Part shown: positions 1 to 5,089 of the stretch, one piece after another
Layout: each line of letters opens with the position of its first letter
Position numbering within the stretch: position 1 is the first letter of the stretch
Assembly (NCBI GenBank): GCA_030618905.1
Contig: JAUXCL010000184.1
Coordinates: 1 to 5,089 of the forward strand
DNA from: Bacteroidales bacterium
Lineage (GTDB): Bacteria > Bacteroidota > Bacteroidia > Bacteroidales > B18-G4
Direction: 5' to 3'
DNA length: 5,089 nucleotides
Notes under the pieces: model-generated
What the model was told of the DNA's origin: nothing
Databases searched by the model: none
Seen by the model: only the letters and a program-made list of their open reading frames with translations
Made by a program: the position numbers and the translations under genes

Positions 1-464
1 TCAAGCACGAGATATTTTAATTCCGATACCTTAACATAGCCGCTATATAGGTGAGAGAGCATTCTGCCAGGCGTACAGATCACCACATCCGCACCTTCTG
101 TTAATGCCTGCTTCTCCGCAATGAATGAGGTGCCATCTGTACCACCATAAATAGCAATTGAGCTTACAGGTGTAAAATAAGATATTCCCTCCAGATGCTG
201 ATCAATCTGCATGGCCAGTTCCCGCGTAGGGACAATTACCAGTGCTTTTACATTCCCGTCCTGTTCTGCATTGATGATCTTATGTACTATGGGCAGGACA
301 AATGCAGCAGTTTTCCCGGTGCCTGTTTGCGCGGACGCAATGATATCCTTGCCCTTCATGATGAGTGGAATGGCCTGCTCCTGCACCGGGGTAGCTTTCT
401 CGAAACCAATTACTTCAATGCCTTCGAGAAGGCGTTCGTCTAAATTAAAATCTTTAAAATTCAC
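1..464 (-). CDS. DEAD-box ATP-dependent RNA helicase, N-terminal part (cut by window edge)
   Basis: Cytoplasmic superfamily 2 helicase that uses ATP to unwind short RNA duplexes, typically in ribosome assembly, RNA decay or cold adaptation. The 154 visible codons cover most of the first RecA-like domain. Seen in order: a Q motif (Phe21 upstream, then ATPVQEQ at 24-30), motif I / Walker A AQTGTGKT (45-52), motif Ia PTRELA (79-84), a GG motif YGGTD (106-110) and motif Ib TPGR (131-134). The last full residues are KYLVL and the next codon begins GA, so motif II (DEAD) should start just outside the window. The start is a GTG at 462-464: the frame has a TGA stop 21 bases upstream and no ATG between. 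There is no Shine-Dalgarno sequence. It is divergent from the 628 gene. Subfamily (RhlE/DeaD-like) cannot be decided without the C-terminus, so no symbol is given. Confidence 0.95.
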   Translation of the reverse strand, partial: MNFKDFNLDERLLEGIEVIGFEKATPVQEQAIPLIMKGKDIIASAQTGTGKTAAFVLPIVHKIINAEQDGNVKALVIVPTRELAMQIDQHLEGISYFTPVSSIAIYGGTDGTSFIAEKQALTEGADVVICTPGRMLSHLYSGYVKVSELKYLVL

Positions 465-627
465 GGGAATAAAAGTAGTTAAAATTCATGTATCCTGATA
501 AATTGATGCTGAGTCCGGTTAAGCCTCATCATGGATGTGGCAAGGAAATTGCAATCCTTTAATGAAACAGCTAATTTTAGTTATATTGAGATGCATTAAT
601 TATTAACGGATTAAATGCCTTTTACAA
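465..627. other. Divergent intergenic spacer, helicase / secreted 609-residue protein
   Basis: This 163-base A+T-rich spacer must hold the 5' regions of two divergent genes. I could not find a convincing Bacteroidota promoter (TTG, then about 20 bases, then TAnnTTTG) in either direction. The one visible structure is at 542-559, where AAGGA and TCCTT arms flank a region containing the perfect 8-base palindrome ATTGCAAT (548-555). It lies about 80-95 bases upstream of the helicase GTG and 70-85 bases upstream of the 628 ATG. It could be an operator half or chance. Confidence 0.6.
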
Positions 628-2457
628 ATGATCAAATTAATCCCAATCATATTTCTGATCTTAACACTCAGTCCCCAAAATGCTTATGCTCAGGGTGATA
701 TGCCCAATGATTTCAGGATTGGCATTTTTAGATTTTACTATACAATGGATAATGAAAAAAGGAACATGCCAATTTCAAGCCCATTCCTGCCAGGGACAGA
801 CTACCCATCGAGCGAGTTAAATGTTTATATAAAGAATGGCGTAAATACCATACAAGATTACCGCATTCCATCACCATGGTTCCATGAAGATAAAGTGACC
901 GGGATATTAAACCTGCTCAACAATCTAAATGAATACTATGGGTCGGAGATCAAACTGATGACCAATTCAAAGACATATTTCATGCCTTTAAATAATGATT
1001 CTGGAGGCGGGGAGAATGTATATAATAACATCTCATCGGATGGGGAAACAGGAAGTGGAAAACATGCTTACAACAGTTTCAAACCCAGGCCGCATTATGA
1101 TAATTTGATAAATACTATTTATTCAAGCCCTGCTTACCAGCACTTGATCTGGGGGCATCAGGTTTCAGAAGAAGCAGCCTACTACCACCCTTTTTACTCC
1201 ACTATGGATCTTCCAAATAAGGATAATTTGATTTATGTAGAAGTACCACCCGGCAATGTTGGGAGTGCGTTGGCATATTTTAAGGAAAGTCTTGCTGCGA
1301 AAAGTGTGTATAATCAGAAATTTATCCTCATGGAAGGGTATCATGGCAGGGCAGTATTACCTGGAGCAACTGAGACGCAAGGTATTTATTATGCACCGGA
1401 TTACTTGCCTTTATTGGATAAAAATGATCCCAGGGATGTGTGGTTTGAGGGATCTTATAACCGCTGGGAAGGTTCAAAGTGGTTTAAACAAGAATACAGC
1501 AATATCTTTAAGCCAGGAAATAAGAATTATCATTATTTGGGAAAATTTGAATCTGTCGATTATGCAAAAAAATTTACAGATAATGTGCAAAAAGTAATCA
1601 CCGTATCTCTATCCCGTCCGAAAAATGGTAAAATTACATGGGATTCAATAACATATTATCGTTATCATGCCAATCTGAACATTAAAAACGCGAATTGGCT
1701 GTGGTTCCAGGTATATACTTCCATTATTCATGGGGTAGATGGCATCTGGTTCTGGAATGTCAGGGATTGTTGGGACAGGAATGATCCGGGTGATGTGGCA
1801 CGGAACAAAATGAGAGTTAATAATGATCCGGCAAGATATGAAGAAGAAAATTTTTATGATCACTACACAAATTATTTGGCTCCGATCATTAAAGAAATGA
1901 GATATCTTGTCAATCATAACCTGCTCAGTACGGATGAAACAAGCATCTTATTTGCTAAAACAACACAGAAAGATGTAAACAGCATTCTGGATGATCCCAA
2001 ATCCTATATATTTAAAGGTAACCATGATGGAAACTGGGATCTGCTGAATCAAACCAAAGACAATCACCAATCTGAAGTCTATGGCTTACGGTATACCATC
2101 CGGTCGAACGGTACTGAGACGATCATGATCATTTCCAACCCGCTGGATGTCCCCATTGAAAGTGTCCGGCTTGATTTTAGCCGGATCAGGGATTCACGAA
2201 TCCAGGATGCCACTGGCATCCACCTTTTATTCAAAGGGAAAGAAAAATGCAGGTCCTATCGGTATCCTCGCATCACAAATAAGAACTACAAAACAGTCAG
2301 GAAATCAAATTTTGATTTTGACACGCCCATAGACGAGGTGCCATATGTGAATATCAGCAGAAAGTATAATTTCAAAAAGAAAGAGCTTTCCTTAAGTTTT
2401 GGTCCTTTGGATGTACACGTGATTCACTTTGGAGTGGTATCAACCAGTGACCAGTGA
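628..2457 (+). CDS. Secreted 609-residue protein of unassigned family, possibly glycoside-hydrolase-like
   Basis: I do not recognise the family. Residues 1-21 form a clear signal peptide: Lys3, a hydrophobic core IPIIFLILTL, and an AYA cleavage site before Gln22. The product should leave the cytoplasm. The body is rich in Trp, Tyr, Asn and Asp like carbohydrate-active enzymes. Several segments look like successive strands of an alpha/beta barrel: HLIWGHQVSEEAA (172-184), LIYVEVPPGNVGSAL (from about 201; Glu205), KFILMEGYHGR (231-241; Glu236) and WFQVYTSIIHGVDGIWFWN (359-377), the last resembling late barrel strands of clan-A-like hydrolases. From about residue 485 the sequence turns beta-rich (YGLRYTIRSNGTETIMIISN), as in C-terminal beta-sandwiches of such enzymes. 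Candidate acidic residues are Glu181/182, Glu205 and Glu236; none is proven catalytic. No type IX sorting domain or lipobox Cys is seen. ATG 628 is the only start giving the signal peptide; no Shine-Dalgarno. The reading frame is secure, the function is inference. Confidence 0.9.
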   Translation: MIKLIPIIFLILTLSPQNAYAQGDMPNDFRIGIFRFYYTMDNEKRNMPISSPFLPGTDYPSSELNVYIKNGVNTIQDYRIPSPWFHEDKVTGILNLLNNLNEYYGSEIKLMTNSKTYFMPLNNDSGGGENVYNNISSDGETGSGKHAYNSFKPRPHYDNLINTIYSSPAYQHLIWGHQVSEEAAYYHPFYSTMDLPNKDNLIYVEVPPGNVGSALAYFKESLAAKSVYNQKFILMEGYHGRAVLPGATETQGIYYAPDYLPLLDKNDPRDVWFEGSYNRWEGSKWFKQEYSNIFKPGNKNYHYLGKFESVDYAKKFTDNVQKVITVSLSRPKNGKITWDSITYYRYHANLNIKNANWLWFQVYTSIIHGVDGIWFWNVRDCWDRNDPGDVARNKMRVNNDPARYEEENFYDHYTNYLAPIIKEMRYLVNHNLLSTDETSILFAKTTQKDVNSILDDPKSYIFKGNHDGNWDLLNQTKDNHQSEVYGLRYTIRSNGTETIMIISNPLDVPIESVRLDFSRIRDSRIQDATGIHLLFKGKEKCRSYRYPRITNKNYKTVRKSNFDFDTPIDEVPYVNISRKYNFKKKELSLSFGPLDVHVIHFGVVSTSDQ

Positions 2458-2482
2458 TCAGATATCAAGGCATTCTGCATTC

Positions 2483-2514
2483 AAAAAACCCCCCGGCACC
2501 GAAGCGCCAGGGGG
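2483..2514 (-). terminator. Intrinsic terminator of the curlin-like gene (UUCG tetraloop)
   Basis: Read on the minus strand, this starts 34 bases after the curlin-like stop codon. Five C (2514-2510), a single bulged T (2509) and GGCGC (2508-2504) form the 5' arm; the loop is TTCG (2503-2500); GTGCC (2499-2495) and a G-run (2494-2489) form the 3' arm. Six T follow at once (2488-2483). The C(UUCG)G cap is a known extra-stable tetraloop. On the plus strand the hairpin is followed by AGATCC rather than a T-tract, so it is oriented to stop the minus-strand gene, not the converging 628 gene. Confidence 0.93.
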
Positions 2515-2548
2515 AGATCCACTTGTCATACTAACTAAAACCTGAAAA

Positions 2549-2833
2549 TTAATGTTGAATTATTACAGAATTGTTATAATTTCCTATTATGGTTGATACA
2601 GCCAGGTTTGCTATACCCTGTTGGTAATGTCTGGTATAGTTCCCGTCTCCAACCTGTACCTGTGTGGCATCATGCTTATAGCCACCCTGGCTTTGTACTG
2701 CATAGTTACCATCGCCATATTGCAAAGGAAGCATGTCATTTCCATTGGTCAGGTGCTCGGCAGTATTTCCAATTTGCCCGAATGCCCATGGTGTGACCGA
2801 TATGAGGATGAGCGTAATTAGTATTTGTTTCAT
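2549..2833 (-). CDS. Curlin-like secreted amyloid subunit or nucleator (94 residues)
   Basis: Probable extracellular functional-amyloid protein of the curli (CsgA/CsgB) type, expected to be secreted and to polymerise into, or nucleate, surface fibres. Residues 1-19 form a signal peptide (Lys2, core ILITLILISV, cleavage near AFG before Gln20). The mature part follows the curlin half-repeat Q-x-G-x-x-N-x-A-x3-Q with an exact 11-residue period: units begin at Gln38, Gln49, Gln60, Gln71 and Ile82, ending at Gln93. Unit 1 (QYGDGNYAVQSQ) matches fully; unit 2 has His for Asn54; unit 3 has Thr for Ala67; unit 4 lacks the closing Gln (Ile82); unit 5 opens with Ile82 and has Ser89. This equals about two and a half 22-residue curlin repeats, fewer than the five of E. 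coli CsgA. No csgG/E/F-like gene is in the window. It has its own terminator and a candidate promoter. ATG 2833 has no Shine-Dalgarno. Whether it is the major subunit or a nucleator cannot be told. Confidence 0.9.
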   Translation of the reverse strand: MKQILITLILISVTPWAFGQIGNTAEHLTNGNDMLPLQYGDGNYAVQSQGGYKHDATQVQVGDGNYTRHYQQGIANLAVSTIIGNYNNSVIIQH

Positions 2834-2897
2834 CGTCAGTTAAGATCCAGGTTTAATAGTTTTAGGGCTTACATTACATTTGTCGGCCTTCAGTATA

Positions 2898-2928
2898 CAA
2901 AATAAATACAAATAGGGGTTGTATGCAA
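2898..2928 (-). promoter_or_regulatory. Candidate promoter of the curlin-like gene
   Basis: On the minus strand a TTG (2928-2926) lies 21 bases before TATTTTG (2904-2898), close to the Bacteroidota primary-sigma pattern TTG / TAnnTTTG with one base missing between TA and TTTG. Transcription would begin near 2891, giving a leader of roughly 55-60 bases before ATG 2833. The region is A+T-rich, so chance matches are likely; the call rests on position and spacing only. Confidence 0.35.
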
Positions 2929-2985
2929 TGGGTGTTTTTACTGCAATTACCTGACTGTGAACAGGGTAGGGTGGTGAAATCTGGT

Positions 2986-3013
2986 AGGTACTAGTACCTG
3001 AATCAGTCGACTG
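2986..3013. promoter_or_regulatory. Pair of perfect palindromes, possible operator
   Basis: A 14-base perfect palindrome, AGGTACTAGTACCT (2986-2999), is followed four bases later by a 10-base perfect palindrome, CAGTCGACTG (3004-3013). Their centres are 16 bases apart, about one and a half helical turns. They lie between the two candidate divergent promoters, just upstream of the -33-like element at 3028. Neither has a T-run, so they are not terminators. A dimeric regulator site serving one or both flanking genes is an inference. Confidence 0.4.
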
Positions 3014-3027
3014 TTAACTTTTTCCCC

Positions 3028-3058
3028 TTGCTTTTCGCTCATATATAACTTATCTTTA
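3028..3058 (+). promoter_or_regulatory. Candidate promoter of the GEVED/propeller gene
   Basis: TTG (3028-3030), a 20-base gap, then TATCTTTA (3051-3058), which matches the Bacteroidota -7 element TAnnTTTG at five of its six fixed positions (final G replaced by A). Spacing is within the usual 19-21 bases. Transcription would start near 3065, leaving a leader of about 45 bases before ATG 3111. It fits better than the match on the other side of the spacer, but has not been tested. Confidence 0.5.
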
Positions 3059-3083
3059 GATACGTATAATTTAAGACACGTAT
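3058..3083 (+). repeat. Direct repeat AGAYACGTAT in the leader
   Basis: AGATACGTAT (3058-3067) recurs as AGACACGTAT (3074-3083), nine of ten bases identical and 16 bases apart. The first copy contains the 8-base palindrome ATACGTAT. They sit at the predicted transcription start and in the untranslated leader of the downstream gene, where a repressor or RNA-level element could act. Two short copies in A+T-rich DNA may also be chance. Confidence 0.4.
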
Positions 3084-3110
3084 TTCTTTCCTAATCAAAT
3101 CAGAATAGCC

Positions 3111-5089
3111 ATGAAAACTTCTATTGGTCGTTTACTGGCGATACCACTACTGCTGGTATTGTCTGCTGGACTCAGTGCTCAGAATATTGACTGGGGCGAT
3201 GCCCCGGACCCCGCTTTCCCGACCCTTGCCAAAAATAATGGTGCACACCACATGATCGTATCCGGTATTTTTTTAGGAGCTGGTATTGATGCTGAAATTG
3301 ATGGTCAGGTAGCCACCGGGATGTCAAGGGGTGATGACTATAATGGATTGGACGACGCTGACGGTGTCATCTTTAACTCCTGGTTGATTGCCGGACAACA
3401 AGCCTCAGTGATCGTTATTGCCTCTACCACGGGATTTTTAAATGCCTGGATGGATCTGAATGTGGATGGTGACTGGCTGGATGCAGGGGAACAAGTCTTT
3501 CTGGATGTTCAGCTGGTGGCGGGACATAACATCCTGACAATCAACGTGCCTGCTACTATTCCTCTCGGTTTGCCTGCTACATCGCGATTTCGTTTCAGCA
3601 CCCAGGGGGGACTTTCGTTTACAGGTATGGCCATCGACGGTGAAGTGGAGGATTATGATGTAATCCTCGGTATGATCCCCTCCACTGAAATCATGATCGA
3701 TCCGGATCCGACAGGATTATTTACTCAGAATGAAATATCCGTAGCCATAATACCAGGGCAATTATTTGGCCCACCGGATCTGATAGTCGCCGCCTATAAT
3801 GATGAACCATTTCCCGGCGGTCCTGGCATCGGTATCAGTTACAGTACTGATGTTGGGGGTACCTGGGCAAACACGCATCTGCCTTATCCTGTAAGTGGTG
3901 TTACGGGAGTCGTTCTTGTTGATGCATTTGATCCTTCAGTCGCCTTGGATGACCAGGGAAATATTTATGCCGCCCATATATCATCTGATGCGAATTGGTG
4001 GAACGGGCCTGTCACCGGGCTCTATGTGCACAAGTCAACAGACGGTGGGCAAACCTGGCCGGGCTATGTGGCTGTTGATGAAAAAGGTGCACCTGTTGCT
4101 GGCACTGATACAGCTTATCGTTTAAATGACAGGGACCAGATCATTTGCGACCGGTATCCCATGAGTCCCTATCATAATAATCTTTATATCGCCTGGATCC
4201 AGGACCGTGGCTGGAATATGCCATCTCCCTGGAGTGATATTTATTTTTCCTATTCCAATGATGCAGGGGCAAGTTTTAGCCCGGCTTACAGGATCAATTC
4301 ATGGATAAATGATATGGGCAATATGCCCACCCTGGATGTTGGTAAAGATGGTACTATCTACGTTGCCTGGATGAATTATAATGTACAAAGCGGTGGGCAG
4401 GGCATCATCTTCCTGGACAAATCATCTGACGGAGGTATTACCTGGGGGCCTGACATACCGGTCGACACGATCAATCTTCCGCCTTTACATCTGAATGGCA
4501 ATACCGATGCAAGAGCTAAAGGTGCACCGGTCATCCGTGTGCTTCCTTCGGACCCAAATCACCTGTGTATTGTTTTTGCAGAAGATCCTGATGGAACAGG
4601 ACCTGATGAGGCTGATATCTTTATGAGAACATCCACTGATGGGGGGAACACATGGCCCATGAGCGCTAAGATCAGGGTAAATGATGACAATACCCCAAAT
4701 GGTCAGATCCTGCCCTGGATGAGCATTAAACAAAATGATGTCATCGACATTGCGTGGTATGACCGGCGTTATGACGTGACCAACAAAATATTTGATGTTT
4801 TCTTTACCTATAGTACGGATGGCGGATTAAGTTTTGCCCCCAATGCGAGGGTGAATCAATTCCCTTTCTATGCAGCATTTGTGATGAAAACCGGAGATCA
4901 ATGGTTTGGAGAATACCTTGGCCTGGCGACTGATTACAATGATGCCTTTATTATACATACGACCAATAATTACGATCAACTGGGGGATGTGATTTTTCTT
5001 CCATGGCCTAATCCTGAAGCATACAAAGATTGGGGTGATGCACCGGATCCTTCATATCCCACATTGTCAGTAAATCAGGGTGCCAGCCA
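3111..5089 (+). CDS. Exported GEVED-domain protein with six-Asp-box sialidase-like beta-propeller (3' end outside window)
   Basis: 659 full codons are visible and the frame is still open. Residues 1-23 are a signal peptide (core LLAIPLLLVLSAG, cleavage LSA before Gln24). Residues 27 to about 186 form a GEVED domain: opening DWGDAPDPAFPTL, then DDADGV, a DxNxDGD calcium-type loop (115-121) and the hallmark GEVEDY (177-182). Next comes a beta-propeller with six Asp-boxes: STDVGGTW (245-252), STDGGQTW (309-316), SNDAGASF (382-389), SSDGGITW (438-445), STDGGNTW (508-515) and STDGGLSF (568-575), spaced 56-73 residues, one per blade as in BNR/sialidase folds. At 640 a second GEVED domain begins (DWGDAPDPSYPTL). 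Such proteins are usually surface or secreted glycan-binding or adhesion proteins; a C-terminal type IX sorting domain is expected but lies outside. Asp-boxes are structural and do not by themselves show sialidase activity. ATG 3111 gives the signal peptide; no Shine-Dalgarno. It is divergent from the curlin-like gene. Confidence 0.95.
   Translation, partial: MKTSIGRLLAIPLLLVLSAGLSAQNIDWGDAPDPAFPTLAKNNGAHHMIVSGIFLGAGIDAEIDGQVATGMSRGDDYNGLDDADGVIFNSWLIAGQQASVIVIASTTGFLNAWMDLNVDGDWLDAGEQVFLDVQLVAGHNILTINVPATIPLGLPATSRFRFSTQGGLSFTGMAIDGEVEDYDVILGMIPSTEIMIDPDPTGLFTQNEISVAIIPGQLFGPPDLIVAAYNDEPFPGGPGIGISYSTDVGGTWANTHLPYPVSGVTGVVLVDAFDPSVALDDQGNIYAAHISSDANWWNGPVTGLYVHKSTDGGQTWPGYVAVDEKGAPVAGTDTAYRLNDRDQIICDRYPMSPYHNNLYIAWIQDRGWNMPSPWSDIYFSYSNDAGASFSPAYRINSWINDMGNMPTLDVGKDGTIYVAWMNYNVQSGGQGIIFLDKSSDGGITWGPDIPVDTINLPPLHLNGNTDARAKGAPVIRVLPSDPNHLCIVFAEDPDGTGPDEADIFMRTSTDGGNTWPMSAKIRVNDDNTPNGQILPWMSIKQNDVIDIAWYDRRYDVTNKIFDVFFTYSTDGGLSFAPNARVNQFPFYAAFVMKTGDQWFGEYLGLATDYNDAFIIHTTNNYDQLGDVIFLPWPNPEAYKDWGDAPDPSYPTLSVNQGAS

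Noticed and set aside
195..498. Two overlapping plus-strand open frames of 82 and 95 residues
   Set aside because: They lie antisense to the helicase, whose motifs are unmistakable on the minus strand; the plus-strand products show no domain or signal.
1645..1917. Minus-strand 90-residue frame inside the 609-residue gene
   Set aside because: Antisense shadow of a long secreted-protein gene; composition is low-complexity Ile/Pro-rich and no regulatory site precedes it.
2489..2514. Same hairpin as terminator of the 628 gene on the plus strand
   Set aside because: On that strand it is preceded by six A and followed by AGATCC, so no U-tract would be transcribed after the stem.
2593..2821. Two plus-strand frames of 67 and 66 residues opposite the curlin-like gene
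   Set aside because: The minus strand has a signal peptide, regular curlin repeats and a terminator; the plus-strand frames are by-products of the repeat.
2964..2975. G-rich run GGGTAGGGTGG as a possible G-quadruplex
   Set aside because: Only two runs of three G are present, too few for a stable intramolecular quadruplex.
3895..4125. 76-residue plus-strand frame within the GEVED/propeller gene
   Set aside because: It is out of frame with the continuous 659-codon frame that carries all domains and Asp-boxes.
4485..4733. 82-residue minus-strand frame opposite the propeller
   Set aside because: Antisense to Asp-box blades four and five; no recognisable product.

Overview
The window most resembles a chromosomal segment of a Bacteroidota bacterium, probably an environmental relative of the Saprospiria, Cytophagia or Flavobacteriia. 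This is inferred from several things. None of the four starts has a Shine-Dalgarno sequence. Three products are exported proteins whose predicted mature N-terminus is a glutamine after an Ala-x-Ala-like site. One protein combines GEVED domains with an Asp-box propeller, and there is a curlin-type amyloid protein. Two candidate promoters fit the Bacteroidota TTG / TAnnTTTG pattern with 20-21 bases between the elements. No exact taxon can be named.

Layout. Bases 1-464 (minus) hold the N-terminal third of a DEAD-box RNA helicase, cut by the window edge exactly where the DEAD motif should begin. A 163-base divergent spacer follows. Bases 628-2457 (plus) encode a complete 609-residue secreted protein that I cannot assign to a family; its layout suggests a glycoside-hydrolase-like barrel with a C-terminal beta domain. 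It converges on a small minus-strand gene (2549-2833) for a 94-residue secreted curlin-like protein. That gene has its own intrinsic terminator (2483-2514), with a UUCG-capped hairpin, in the convergent gap. A 277-base divergent spacer (2834-3110) carries a candidate promoter in each direction and two adjacent perfect palindromes. Bases 3111-5089 (plus) encode a large exported protein running off the window: signal peptide, GEVED domain, a sialidase-like propeller with six Asp-boxes, then the start of a second GEVED domain.

How the genes relate. Apart from the helicase, which is a cytoplasmic RNA-remodelling enzyme, all genes encode exported proteins that plausibly act at the cell surface or outside the cell. 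The curlin-like gene and the GEVED/propeller gene are divergently transcribed from one spacer and could share regulation. No csgG, csgE or csgF partner is visible, so the curlin-like gene is an orphan within these bounds. I saw no rRNA, tRNA, CRISPR array, transposase or insertion-sequence end. No novel multi-gene system is evident; the most notable points are the regular 11-residue curlin periodicity, the palindrome pair, the GEVED-propeller-GEVED architecture and the unassigned 609-residue secreted protein.
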